Shown one piece after another: positions 25,786 to 34,315 of a stretch of 64,000 nucleotides of DNA. The stretch spans positions 124,001 through 188,000 of the forward strand of contig NZ_VUOK01000062.1 of NCBI RefSeq assembly GCF_009806555.1, in the 5' to 3' direction. Origin of the DNA: Methylobacterium sp. 2A. Lineage in GTDB: Bacteria > Pseudomonadota > Alphaproteobacteria > Rhizobiales > Beijerinckiaceae. The translations under genes were made by a program, and so were the position numbers. The notes under the pieces are model-generated. The model had not been told where the DNA came from. It did no database searches and saw nothing but the letters and a program-made list of their open reading frames with translations. The stretch's first letter is position 1; the number at the start of each line of letters is the position of its first letter.

Positions 25786-27384
25786 TCAGAGCCCCAGCGC
25801 GCCGCCATCCGAGCGCGGATCGTGCGTGGCCTCGATCCGCCCGTCGCGCGGATGGCGCACCAGCATCCCCGCATGGCCGAGCGAGTCGATATAGGACCCG
25901 CCCAGCTCCTCGATTTCGTGGCCCAGGCGGCCGAGGGCCGCGATGCAGGCCGGATCGAACCGGTCCTCCACCTTCACGCTGAGCGAGGGCGCCCCCCAGG
26001 TCCGCCCGTAGAGGAGGCGCGGGGCGTCGACCGCATCCGCCACCGACCGCCCGTAATCGGCGTAGCGGGTGAAGATCTGCGCCTGGAATTGCGGCTGGCC
26101 GTCGCCGCCCATGCTGCCGTAGCTCATCACCCGTCCGTCGTCGAAGGCCGCGAGCGCCGGGATCAGGGTGTGGAACGGGCGCCGTCCCGGCTCCAGCGGG
26201 TTCACGGCCTTCGGGTCGAGGGAGAACGACATGCCCCGGTTCTGCCAGCAGATGCCGGTGGCCGGCAGCACGGTCCCGGAGCCGTACTCCCAATAGACCG
26301 ACTGGATGTAGGAGACCGCGAGACCGTCCCCATCGATCGCCCCCATCCAGACGGTGTCGCCATGGCCGGGATCGGGCAGGGGCACCCGGGCGGCGCGGCC
26401 CATGTCGACGAGGGCGGCTTCCCGGGCGAGGCGGTCCGGCGTCAGGAAGGCGGCCGGGTCGTGCCGCAGGCGGTCGAAGTCGGTCACCACCCGGTCGCGG
26501 ATCGCGAAGGCCCGCTTCGTCGCCTCGATCAGCCCGTGGTAATGGGCGGTGGTCTCGGGCTCGGCGACATTCAGACGGTCGAAGATGCCGAGGATCAGCA
26601 GCGCCGCGAGCCCCTGGGTCGGGGGCGGGAAATTGTAGAGTGTCGCGTCGCGGCGGCGGATCGACAGGGGCGCCCGCTCGGCCGCCGCGAAGGCTTCGAG
26701 ATCCGCCCGGGTCACCGGCGCGCCGAGGCGTTCCAGATCGGCGGCGATCTCCCGGCCGATATCGCCGCGGTAGAAGTCGCCGAGGCCCGCATGGGCGAGC
26801 TGCTCCAGGGTGGCGGCGAGCCGGGGCAGGGCGCGGATCTCGCCTTCCGGGTAGGGCTTTCCGTCCTTCAGGAAGGTTTTTGAAAAATTCGGGGCGTCGT
26901 GGAGCGTGTCGAGTTCCTGGGGCACGTAGCGCGCCTCGGAGGGCGAGACCGGCACGCCCTCCCGCGCCTGCTTGATGGAATCCGCCAGCAGCGTCTCCAG
27001 GGGCAGGCGGCTGCCCAGCGCCCGCGCCAGCTCCAGGGCGAGGCGCCAGCCGCCGACCGCGCCGGCCACCGTCACCATCGCGTCGGGGCCGCGCGCGGGG
27101 ATCGCGTCAAAACCCTTCTCGCGGTAGCGCCGGATCGTGGCGAGGCGCCCGGCCGGGCCGCAGGCCTCGATGCCGCGCACCCGGCCGCCGCGCTCGCGCA
27201 CCAGCCAGAAGCCGTCGCCCCCGATCCCGTTCATATGCGGGTAGACCACCGCGATGGAGGCGGCCATCGCCACCATCGCCTCGATCGCGTTGCCGCCCTG
27301 GGCGAGCACGGTCTGGCCCGCCTGGGCGGCGAGGCTGTGGGGCGCGGCGACGGCGGCGGCGGTGAAGACGGGGGTCTCGGGCAT
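25786..27384 (-). CDS. Gamma-glutamyltransferase-family Ntn hydrolase (possibly oxamate amidohydrolase-like)
   Basis: 532 residues without a signal peptide, so cytoplasmic, unlike periplasmic GGTs. The N-terminal half has GGNAIEAMVAMAASIAVVYPH and NGIGGDGFWLV. The expected autocleavage site and Thr nucleophile lie in GHGDTVWMGAIDGDG (T344), and downstream are MSFSLDPKAVNPLEPGRRP and SMGGDGQPQFQAQI. The GDTVW motif in place of the classical TTHxSV suggests the HpxW/oxamate amidohydrolase branch, but no purine or oxamate genes adjoin. Substrate is therefore open. Confidence 0.85.
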   Translation of the reverse strand: MPETPVFTAAAVAAPHSLAAQAGQTVLAQGGNAIEAMVAMAASIAVVYPHMNGIGGDGFWLVRERGGRVRGIEACGPAGRLATIRRYREKGFDAIPARGPDAMVTVAGAVGGWRLALELARALGSRLPLETLLADSIKQAREGVPVSPSEARYVPQELDTLHDAPNFSKTFLKDGKPYPEGEIRALPRLAATLEQLAHAGLGDFYRGDIGREIAADLERLGAPVTRADLEAFAAAERAPLSIRRRDATLYNFPPPTQGLAALLILGIFDRLNVAEPETTAHYHGLIEATKRAFAIRDRVVTDFDRLRHDPAAFLTPDRLAREAALVDMGRAARVPLPDPGHGDTVWMGAIDGDGLAVSYIQSVYWEYGSGTVLPATGICWQNRGMSFSLDPKAVNPLEPGRRPFHTLIPALAAFDDGRVMSYGSMGGDGQPQFQAQIFTRYADYGRSVADAVDAPRLLYGRTWGAPSLSVKVEDRFDPACIAALGRLGHEIEELGGSYIDSLGHAGMLVRHPRDGRIEATHDPRSDGGALGL

Positions 27385-27529
27385 CGGGGATCCTGTGGTG
27401 TGCCAGTTGCAGGGTTAGGCGAGCCGGCGCCGTCTGCAAAGCCGGTCCGCAACGGGACGCGCGCGCGGGGCACCCATTCCGCCGGGCCGTGGACTGGAAC
27501 GGTCGCCGCACGCCGGGTCTTTCAACAGG

Positions 27530-29065
27530 ATGCTGATCTTCGAGTGGGTTGTGGGCGTGCTGTTCGGTGCCGTCCTGTTGGCGGGGCTGGCACGGCGGCT
27601 GGGGGCACCGTACCCGGCCTTCCTGGCGCTCGGCGGCATCGGCCTCGCCTTCGTGCCGGGCGTACCGAACCTGCGGCTCGATCCCGAACTCGCCCTCGCG
27701 CTGTTCCTGGCCCCCGTCCTGCTCGATGCCGGCTTCGACGCCTCGGTGCGGGACATGAAGGTGAACTGGCGCCCGATCCTCGGGCTCGCGGTCGGTGCGG
27801 TCGTGGTGACGACGCTCGCGGTCGCGATCGTGGCCCGCCTGATCGTGCCCGACATGCCGTTTTCCGCCTGCATCGTCCTCGGCGCGGTGGTGGCGCCCCC
27901 CGACGCGGTGGCGGCTTTGGCGGTGCTCAAGCACGCCCCGATGCCCCACCGGCTCGCCACGATCCTGCGCGGCGAGAGCCTGCTGAACGACGCCGCCTCG
28001 CTGCTGATCTACCGGCTCGCCGTCGCCGCCGCGATGGCGGGCAGCTTCCACCCGGCCGAGGTGGCGCCGGCCTTCCTGCTCGGCGTCGTCGCGAGCCTCC
28101 TGGTCGGACCCGGCCTCGGCCTGCTCTTCGTCGCCCTGACCCGGCGCGTCACCGACCCGGCGAGCGCCATCGTGATGCAGTTCGTGGTCGCGTTCGGGAT
28201 CTGGCTGGCGGCGGAGCGGCTGGAATTGTCCGGCGTCCTGACGATCGTGGCCTTCGCGGTCACGGTCGCGCGCAAGGCCCCGGGAGTCACGGCGCCCCGC
28301 GCCCGGGTGATCTCCTACGCGGTCTGGGACACGGCGGTGTTCGTGCTCAACGTCCTGGCCTTCGTGCTGATCGGCATCCAGATCGGCCCGATCCAGGAGC
28401 GGCTGTCCGGCGCGGATGCGTGGCAGGCCTTGATTCTCGCGGCCGCCACCTTCGCGACCGTCGTGGTGACCCGGCTCGCCTGGGTGATGCCGACCACCGG
28501 CCTGCGCGGTTTCGGCCTGCGGCAGGCGGGTGCCCGGGCGCGGCTCGGACCGGGCCTCGCGCTCTCCTGGGCGGGGATGCGCGGCATCGTGACCGTGGCC
28601 GCCGCCCTGGCGCTGCCCGCCGAATTCCCGCGCCGGGATCTCGTCGTGGTTGCGGCCTTCGTCACCGTGCTGGGCACGCTCGTGGTGCAGGGCCTGACCC
28701 TGCGGCCGCTGCTGGCGCATCTGAAGCTGGAGGACGACGATCCCGTGGGGCGCGAGACGGGGCGCGCCCGGGCGGCCGCCTACAAGGCCGCCCTCGACTC
28801 GCTCGCGGAGGCCGAGGACGAGCCGGCGACCGACGCCCTGCGGGCCGAGTTCCGCGCGGCGCTCGCGGAGGCCGAGGAGCACGAGGAGGGCCGCGCCCCG
28901 GAAAGCCTGCCGGCCGATGCCGCCCGGCGCCGGGCCGTCGAGGCGGCCCGCGATGCGGTGCTGACCCTGCGCCGCGGCGGCCGGATCGGCGACGACGCCT
29001 ATTACCTGCTGGAGGAGGAGTTCGACTGGGCCGAACTCAGCGCCACGCCGAAGGCGGAGACGTGA
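27530..29065 (+). CDS. CPA1-family Na+/H+ antiporter (NhaP type)
   Basis: 511 residues with about 12 membrane segments in the first ~400. The antiporter motif RGESLLNDAASLLIYRLA carries the conserved Asn-Asp ion-binding pair, and VVAPPDAVAALAVLKHAPMP matches the CPA1 fourth/fifth helix. The cytoplasmic C-terminal ~110 residues are charged and helical and probably regulatory. Exchanges protons for Na+ or K+ across the inner membrane. Divergent from the gamma-glutamyltransferase-like gene and convergent on gshB. Confidence 0.9.
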   Translation: MLIFEWVVGVLFGAVLLAGLARRLGAPYPAFLALGGIGLAFVPGVPNLRLDPELALALFLAPVLLDAGFDASVRDMKVNWRPILGLAVGAVVVTTLAVAIVARLIVPDMPFSACIVLGAVVAPPDAVAALAVLKHAPMPHRLATILRGESLLNDAASLLIYRLAVAAAMAGSFHPAEVAPAFLLGVVASLLVGPGLGLLFVALTRRVTDPASAIVMQFVVAFGIWLAAERLELSGVLTIVAFAVTVARKAPGVTAPRARVISYAVWDTAVFVLNVLAFVLIGIQIGPIQERLSGADAWQALILAAATFATVVVTRLAWVMPTTGLRGFGLRQAGARARLGPGLALSWAGMRGIVTVAAALALPAEFPRRDLVVVAAFVTVLGTLVVQGLTLRPLLAHLKLEDDDPVGRETGRARAAAYKAALDSLAEAEDEPATDALRAEFRAALAEAEEHEEGRAPESLPADAARRRAVEAARDAVLTLRRGGRIGDDAYYLLEEEFDWAELSATPKAET

Positions 29066-29075
29066 GAGGGCGCGA

Positions 29076-30032
29076 TCACACGCCCTTGCGCGCCGCGATC
29101 CGCGCCTCGATCGCGTCCCAGACCGCCACGGAGAGGTCCGGGCCGCCGAGCCGCCGGATCGCCCGGATGCCGGTGGGGGAGGTGACGTTGATCTCGGTCA
29201 GATGGCCGTCGATCACGTCGATCCCCACGAGGATCAACCCCCGGCGCGCCAGTTCCGGGCCGATCGTGGCGCAGATCTCGCGCTCGCGCTCGGTCAGCTC
29301 GGAGGCGGAGGCGGCGCCGCCCCGGACCATGTTGGAGCGGATGTCGTTGGCCGCCGGCACGCGGTTGACCGCGCCCATCGCGACGCCGTCCACCAGGATG
29401 ATGCGCTTGTCGCCCTCGGTCACCCGGTCGAGATAGCGCTGGATCACCCAGGCCTCCCGGAAGGTGGTGGCGAACAGATCGAACATCGAGCCGAAATTCG
29501 GATCCTTCTCGGTCACCTTGAACACGGCGGCGCCGCCATGCCCGTGCAGCGGCTTCATCGCCACCGTGCCGTGCTCCAGCCGGAACGCCTCGATCTCCGC
29601 CTTGTCGCGGCTGATCAGGGTCGGCGGCATCAGCTCGGGAAAGTCGAGGACGAACAGCTTCTCGGGCGCGTTGCGCACCTCGAAGGGGTCGTTCACCACG
29701 AGCGTCTCCGGATGGATCCGCTCCAGCATGTGGGTGGCCGTGATGTAGGCCATGTCGAAGGGCGGATCCTGGCGCATCAGCACCACGTCCGCCTCGGCGA
29801 GGTCGATCCGCTCCGGCGGCGCCAGGGTGAAATGCGCCCCCTCGACGTCCTGGACGGTCAACCGCTCGACCCGGGCCGTCACCCGGCGGCCCTGCATCGA
29901 GAGCCGGTCCGGCGTGTAGTACACGAGCGTGTGTCCCCGCCGCTGGGCCTCCAGCAGCAGGGCGAAGGTCGTGTCACCCGCGATCCGGATGTTCTGGATC
30001 GGGTCCATCTGAACGGCGACGGTCAGGCCCAT
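29076..30032 (-). CDS. gshB: Glutathione synthetase
   Basis: 318 residues, the normal GshB length. Ligates gamma-glutamylcysteine and glycine using ATP. ATP-grasp features are VLMRQDPPFDMAYI, NDPFEVRNAPEKLFVLDFPELMPPTLI (in two parts), MKPLHGHGGAAVFKV and the C-terminal NVTSPTGIRAI. Glutathione is also the cofactor for the GpX-like enzyme at 2676 and for formaldehyde chemistry in methylotrophs. Convergent with the antiporter gene, with 10 bp between stops. Confidence 0.95.
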   Translation of the reverse strand: MGLTVAVQMDPIQNIRIAGDTTFALLLEAQRRGHTLVYYTPDRLSMQGRRVTARVERLTVQDVEGAHFTLAPPERIDLAEADVVLMRQDPPFDMAYITATHMLERIHPETLVVNDPFEVRNAPEKLFVLDFPELMPPTLISRDKAEIEAFRLEHGTVAMKPLHGHGGAAVFKVTEKDPNFGSMFDLFATTFREAWVIQRYLDRVTEGDKRIILVDGVAMGAVNRVPAANDIRSNMVRGGAASASELTEREREICATIGPELARRGLILVGIDVIDGHLTEINVTSPTGIRAIRRLGGPDLSVAVWDAIEARIAARKGV

Positions 30033-30078
30033 CCGAAACGCCCCTCGTCCGCGACGCGCATTGCGTCCGGATGCCGGC

Positions 30079-30366
30079 TCAATCGTCGGACAGCGACTTG
30101 CTGCCCGTGCGCTTGTCGTAATCGCCGATCGCCGAACGGCACTCGGGCGACAGGCGCTTGCGGTTGCGCGTCATGCACTTCTCCGCGTCCGGGCTGTTCG
30201 GATCGACGCCGGCGCAGAGGCGGAAATAGTCGTTCGCACAGCCGAGTTGGAGGCCCTGGTCGTCGCGCTGGGCGTAGGCGGGGCCGGCGGCGAGCACCAG
30301 CAGCGCCAGCGCAGACAGCCCACAGCGGCGGACGGCGTGCAGGGATCGTTCCGGAACCAGTCGCAT
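30079..30366 (-). CDS. Small secreted Cys-rich protein
   Basis: 95 residues. A signal peptide ends near AGPAYAQ. The mature part has four cysteines in C-ANDYFRLC, EKC and PEC contexts (QLGCANDYFRLCAGVDPNS, AEKCMTRNRKRLSPEC), suggesting two disulfides. Homologues in Rhizobiales are small periplasmic proteins of unknown function, sometimes labelled Cys-rich. It follows gshB's start on the same strand with a 46-bp gap. Confidence 0.75.
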   Translation of the reverse strand: MRLVPERSLHAVRRCGLSALALLVLAAGPAYAQRDDQGLQLGCANDYFRLCAGVDPNSPDAEKCMTRNRKRLSPECRSAIGDYDKRTGSKSLSDD

Positions 30367-30806
30367 TCAGCGGTGTCCTCAAATCTCGTTCGGGCGGAGA
30401 ACCGATGCGGCGGTCCCCCCTCCACCCGCATCCGGCATATCGGTCGCGCCGGGCGCTAGGCAAGCGCCGGGGGTTTGACGGAGTGCCGCGCAGCACCGTC
30501 GCAGCACGGCTTCGCGGCAGTGTGGCCGCGGCGCCGCAGAGACGGATCGGGCCGCCTGCGGGCTCGCCCGATAAGAAAAGGCCCCACCCGAAATCGGGCA
30601 GGGCCGCAAGTCGAAGGGAGGAAACGCCCGCCATGGGCGACGAGACGAAGCAAGTCGCACGCCAACCTGTCTAACGATCCCGATACCGGTCGATCGGACG
30701 GAAAGAGTCCGTTAACCACCCCGTGATGGATTGCCTTCGTAGCCCTTGCCGACGCCCTCGCTGGGCCCGGGCCGGATGCTCGGACAGCCGACAGGAGCCG
30801 GAGACC
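30367..30806. other. Intergenic region holding a candidate small RNA
   Basis: About 440 bp with no convincing protein gene. It includes a strong hairpin followed by a T tract on the minus strand (see 30573-30720). A plus-strand ATG at 30632, with GGGAGG upstream, opens only 13 codons. Confidence 0.5.
30573..30720 (-). ncRNA. Candidate small RNA ending in a Rho-independent terminator
   Basis: On the minus strand GGCCC...CCCG-AAAT-CGGG...GGGCC (30580-30605) is followed by TTTTCTT, a textbook intrinsic terminator. No protein gene on this strand precedes it. Just before the stem lies GGGCGTTTCCTCCCTTCG, whose CCTCCC is complementary to a Shine-Dalgarno sequence, as in several alphaproteobacterial trans-acting sRNAs. 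The 5' end is not defined, and 30720 is an approximate limit. Confidence 0.45.
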
Positions 30807-31013
30807 ATGACGCCTTTCAAACCGCAGGAGACCGCCGACCACCCGCGCATCCGGGTCGGCGCGACGGGCCCTTCCGCACCGGCCGCGCACGCCATCGTGA
30901 TCCCCTTTCCGGGACCGGAGGCACGACGGGCCGGCCGGATCCCGCGCTCGGGGGAGCCCCGGGGCGAGATCCTGCTGTTCCTCGGCGTGCGCTACGAGCG
31001 CCTCGCGTCCTGA
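30807..31013 (+). CDS. Small conserved hypothetical protein
   Basis: 68 residues from ATG 30807, with GGAG upstream. It contains AIVIPFPGPEARRAGRIPRS and ends GEILLFLGVRYERLAS, a pattern I associate with short Methylobacterium proteins. No membrane segment or known domain. It lies 13 bp before the lipoprotein gene and may be cotranscribed with it. Confidence 0.55.
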   Translation: MTPFKPQETADHPRIRVGATGPSAPAAHAIVIPFPGPEARRAGRIPRSGEPRGEILLFLGVRYERLAS

Positions 31014-31026
31014 CGGTATCCGGAGG

Positions 31027-31833
31027 ATGCCCGAGCCGCGACGCGCCGTGCCCGCGCCAGCCCGTCTCCTGCCCGCCTGTGCGGCGCTGGCGCTGCTCGT
31101 CGCCTGCACGCAGAGCGGTGATTTCGGCCGCCCGCGGACGGGGGTCTGGAACGGCCTGATCGACACGACCGGCAGCTTCAGCACCCATGATCGCGGGCGG
31201 CTCCTGCTCGATTCGGGGCTCACCGACGACGAACTGACCCTGCGCGACCGCGCGTGGCGGTTCGTGCAGCCCGCCAGCACCTTCTCGGCCTTCCAGGATC
31301 TGGTGCTCGGCCTCGCGAGCGCCCACGCGATGCCGCCGACCTGGCGCTTCGAGGAGGTCGGCGCCTATTACGACACCCTGACCGCCGCGCCCGCGCGCTC
31401 GCCGGTCTCCCGCTACCGGCAGCTCGGCGACGACGCCACGGCGGATGCCCGGCTGATCCCGCTCTTCGCGGCGCTGGCCGCCCGGGTGATCGACGCGGAT
31501 GCCGCGCGCCTGCGCAGCCTGCCCTTCGCCAAGACCCTCGACGTGGCGGATGTGCGGGATGCCGCCCAGCGCGTCGCCGAGAATCGCTGCCTGATCGCCT
31601 GGGTGCGGATCGAGGCCGGCCGGCGGCTGGCGCGCTACCGCTTCGCCCTGGAACACCTGTTCGCCGCCGCGCCGGCGCAGGAATCGGTCTCGGCCGAGCG
31701 AGCCATCCTGATGCTGGCGGCCCGGCGCAACCTGCTCGACCCGCTCCTGCCCCCGGACGCCGCCGCCCGATGCGGGCTGGAGGCCGCGCCGCTGCCGGTC
31801 GCCCAGGCTGGGCCGCTCGTCGTGAAGGATTGA
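31027..31833 (+). CDS. Hypothetical lipoprotein
   Basis: 268 residues with a lipoprotein signal (LLPACAALALLVAC, lipobox Cys27), so it is probably membrane-anchored. The mature part is helical and Ala/Arg-rich with no recognised domain. Segments such as DRAWRFVQPASTFSAFQDL and RFALEHLFAAAPAQ suggest a soluble helical fold. The GGAGG immediately before ATG 31027 is too close for ideal initiation; GTG 31048 is an alternative. Function unknown. Confidence 0.7.
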   Translation: MPEPRRAVPAPARLLPACAALALLVACTQSGDFGRPRTGVWNGLIDTTGSFSTHDRGRLLLDSGLTDDELTLRDRAWRFVQPASTFSAFQDLVLGLASAHAMPPTWRFEEVGAYYDTLTAAPARSPVSRYRQLGDDATADARLIPLFAALAARVIDADAARLRSLPFAKTLDVADVRDAAQRVAENRCLIAWVRIEAGRRLARYRFALEHLFAAAPAQESVSAERAILMLAARRNLLDPLLPPDAAARCGLEAAPLPVAQAGPLVVKD

Positions 31834-32057
31834 ATGGCTGCGGTGGCGGCGGCAAGGCCTTCGGGCCAGTCGGACCCGTCGCGCACTCCATGACGGACGG
31901 TGCATGCAAGGGAACCCATCCCTGCGGAGCGCGGGACAGCCGGCTCGGGTAAAGAGCTTCCAGTGCACTTCCATTTGAGGGACTTGGACAGGCCGACCTT
32001 CCAGCGTATGCGCCGCCGTACCATTCTGGCCGCCACCCGGAAGCCTTGGGCCATCGC

Positions 32058-32846
32058 ATGCAATCACTTCGAACAGCCGAGGCCTCGACCTTCGAGGGCG
32101 TGCGTTTCGTCCTGACCGACATGGACGAGACGCTGACCTACAAGGGCAGGTTGGCGGCCGCGACGTACCACGCGCTGGAGCGCTTGCAGCAATCCGGCGT
32201 CACGGTCCTTCCGGTAACTGCCGCGCCGGCGGGCTGGTGCGATCAGATGGCTCGGTTCTGGCCCATAGACGGAGTGATCGGGGAGAATGGCGGCCTGTTC
32301 TTTCGCCGTACCGAGGCGGCGCATGAACTGGAACGATCCTTCTGGCATGCGGATCGTGATCGCCAGATGGCGCAGGACCGGCTACACCACATCGCACTGA
32401 AGCTTCAGAGGGCCAAGCCGGCGCTGCGCTTCGCCGATGACCAGCCGTTCCGCCAGACTAGCATCGCCTTCGCTCTTCCCAAGGAAGACGGCGCCCAGGC
32501 AGCGATCCTCCAGGCCCTTCGCGCGGAGGGGGCCGATGCCACGATCAACAATCTCTGGATCCTCGGCTGGCTTGGCGGCTACGATAAGCTGTCGATGGCA
32601 CGCCGTATCCTCCTGGACCAGTATGCTCTCGATATTGATAAGGACGCCGATGCCGTCCTGTACGTGGGCGACTCCGCGAACGACGCGCCGATGTTCTCCT
32701 TCTTCCGTCACACAGTGGGCGTCAGCACGGTCATCGATTATCTCGATCAGATCCCGGTTCCACCGCGTTGGATCGCACATGGCCCCGGAGGCGTCGGGTT
32801 CGTCGAGGCAGCCGAGGCGATCCTGGCGACGAGAGGCGCGACATAG
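32058..32846 (+). CDS. HAD-superfamily hydrolase (Cof/MPGP-like, type IIB)
   Basis: 262 residues from ATG 32058. HAD motif I is FVLTDMDETLTYKG, motif II PVTAAPAGWCDQM, the Lys in GGYDKLSMARR, and motif IV VLYVGDSANDAPMFSFFRHTVGVS. The late position of the cap (IGENGGLFFRR region) marks subfamily IIB, which includes sugar-phosphate and phosphoglycerate phosphatases. The substrate is unknown. Codon use is slightly less GC-biased than in neighbours, which hints at transfer. Confidence 0.8.
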   Translation: MQSLRTAEASTFEGVRFVLTDMDETLTYKGRLAAATYHALERLQQSGVTVLPVTAAPAGWCDQMARFWPIDGVIGENGGLFFRRTEAAHELERSFWHADRDRQMAQDRLHHIALKLQRAKPALRFADDQPFRQTSIAFALPKEDGAQAAILQALRAEGADATINNLWILGWLGGYDKLSMARRILLDQYALDIDKDADAVLYVGDSANDAPMFSFFRHTVGVSTVIDYLDQIPVPPRWIAHGPGGVGFVEAAEAILATRGAT

Positions 32847-33013
32847 GTGTAGAGCGACTGCGCAGGGATCGCGCTCATCCTCGACTGAATCGCCGCCCTG
32901 CTCAATCGATCGGGCCGAACGGCGGCTTCAAGTCACGATACCTGATGGGGCTCTGGTCTGAGAAGGATCGAAGGCAGCCGGTCACGCCCTTCGATGCGTC
33001 CGGCCGCGGCCCG

Positions 33014-33640
33014 CTACCGCCCCGCACCCTTACCCGAAGAATCCTTCCCCGTGGGTGCATCGTCCGTGGCCGTGTCGGTGGTGCAGGACACCGCCTGGAT
33101 CGCGGCGTTGGCGGCCGGGCGCTGGCTCGGCAGGCCGGCGATCACCCGAACCACCACGAAGCCGCGCGTATCCGGCGCCACGATCCGCACGTCGCGGCTC
33201 GGGTCGTTCTCGTCGTCGGCCAGCGCCTCATCATACTGGGCGCGGGTGAGGATCACGAGGTCCAGCGCGCCCCGCACCGCCGCCTGATCGGTCACCGCGT
33301 AGAAGGCGCCGCGCCGGGCATGGGCCGCGAGCGACAGGGCGAGCGACCCGGTCCGCGCCGAGACGCGCATCGGCCCGTCGGCCAGATCGTAGGCGCAGAC
33401 GCCGACCGCGACGGCGGGGTCCGGAATCGGCAGCCACGCTTCGGGCGGGGAGGGGTCGTCGCCCGTCGCCACCGTGTAGATCGGCTGCGGATGGTCCAGG
33501 CTCTCGCTGGTCCGGGCGCGGGAAACCGCGTCCTTCTCCGACAGGACCGGGATCGCCAGCACCGCCACGATGTGGACGATCCCGGCCAGCACGAGGCCGA
33601 TCAGCGTGGCGTAGACGAAGCGCAGGCTCACGAGGCGCAT
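33014..33640 (-). CDS. DUF1254-type membrane-anchored protein
   Basis: 208 residues with an N-terminal membrane helix (FVYATLIGLVLAGIVHIVAVLAIPVL) and a periplasmic domain containing DPAVAVGVCAYDLADGPMRV and RDVRIVAPDTRGFVVVRVIAG. It overlaps the upstream DUF1214 gene by 13 bp. The pair DUF1214-DUF1254 is conserved in Rhizobiales, but its role is not established. The Ser/Lys/Gly-rich C-terminus appears disordered. Confidence 0.75.
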   Translation of the reverse strand: MRLVSLRFVYATLIGLVLAGIVHIVAVLAIPVLSEKDAVSRARTSESLDHPQPIYTVATGDDPSPPEAWLPIPDPAVAVGVCAYDLADGPMRVSARTGSLALSLAAHARRGAFYAVTDQAAVRGALDLVILTRAQYDEALADDENDPSRDVRIVAPDTRGFVVVRVIAGLPSQRPAANAAIQAVSCTTDTATDDAPTGKDSSGKGAGR

Positions 33641-34311
33641 CCCAGGCGGGTGATGGCCGGCACCGAGGCCCGGTCGAGGGAGCCGACGCTGGCGGCCGCC
33701 GGCGTGTCATAGAGGCGCAAAGCCAGCCGCACCGGGCCGCTCGCCCGGGGGCTCGGGAGCCAGTTGCCGGGCTGGACGTCGGGCGCCAGCATCACCGCAA
33801 ACCGTCCGTCGGCCGAGCGGAGCACCTCCGTGGAGGTGAAGCCCTCGCGCAGGATCGGCCGACCGGGCTCCCGGGGTCCGCGGCCGGCGACCGTGATGGT
33901 CCAGGCCCGGGCCGGCGGCGTCCCGCCCCCGATCCGGTAGGTGCAGGTGGCGTCGAGCGCCTGGCCGGCATCGTCCACGGCCGCGGTCAGGAGCAGGCCC
34001 TCGCCCACCGCGAGGGGGATCTCGCCCCGGCGGGCATTGACCGCGCGGGTATAGGGGTCGGCGTTCGCGGCGCCGGCCCGGGGCCAGGCCGTCCAGGCGC
34101 CGACCTGCACGCCGCCGAAGGGATAGCCGCCGCTCGTCGCCCAGTCGGCACTGGCGAGACCGAGGGCGCCGCCGAGCGCCAGGGCGTAGACGGCAAGTCC
34201 CGCAATCGAGCTCTTGCGCCACAGGCGCCGGACGAACCGGATCACGCCGCGGCGGGGTGCCGTCTCGGACGCGGCCGCGTGGCTGCCGGACACCGGGATC
34301 GCCTCCCTCAT
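33628..34311 (-). CDS. DUF1214 family protein
   Basis: 227 residues with a membrane helix (SSIAGLAVYALALGGALGLASA) and a DUF1214-type beta domain. Features are NARRGEIPLAVGEGLLLTA, CTYRIGGGTPPARAWTITV and VQPGNWLPSPRASGPVRLALRLYD. Starts four bases after the PBP1A stop and overlaps the DUF1254 gene, so the three probably form an operon. This suggests an envelope role, though none is proven. Confidence 0.82.
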   Translation of the reverse strand: MREAIPVSGSHAAASETAPRRGVIRFVRRLWRKSSIAGLAVYALALGGALGLASADWATSGGYPFGGVQVGAWTAWPRAGAANADPYTRAVNARRGEIPLAVGEGLLLTAAVDDAGQALDATCTYRIGGGTPPARAWTITVAGRGPREPGRPILREGFTSTEVLRSADGRFAVMLAPDVQPGNWLPSPRASGPVRLALRLYDTPAAASVGSLDRASVPAITRLGCAS

Positions 34312-34315
34312 GCGC

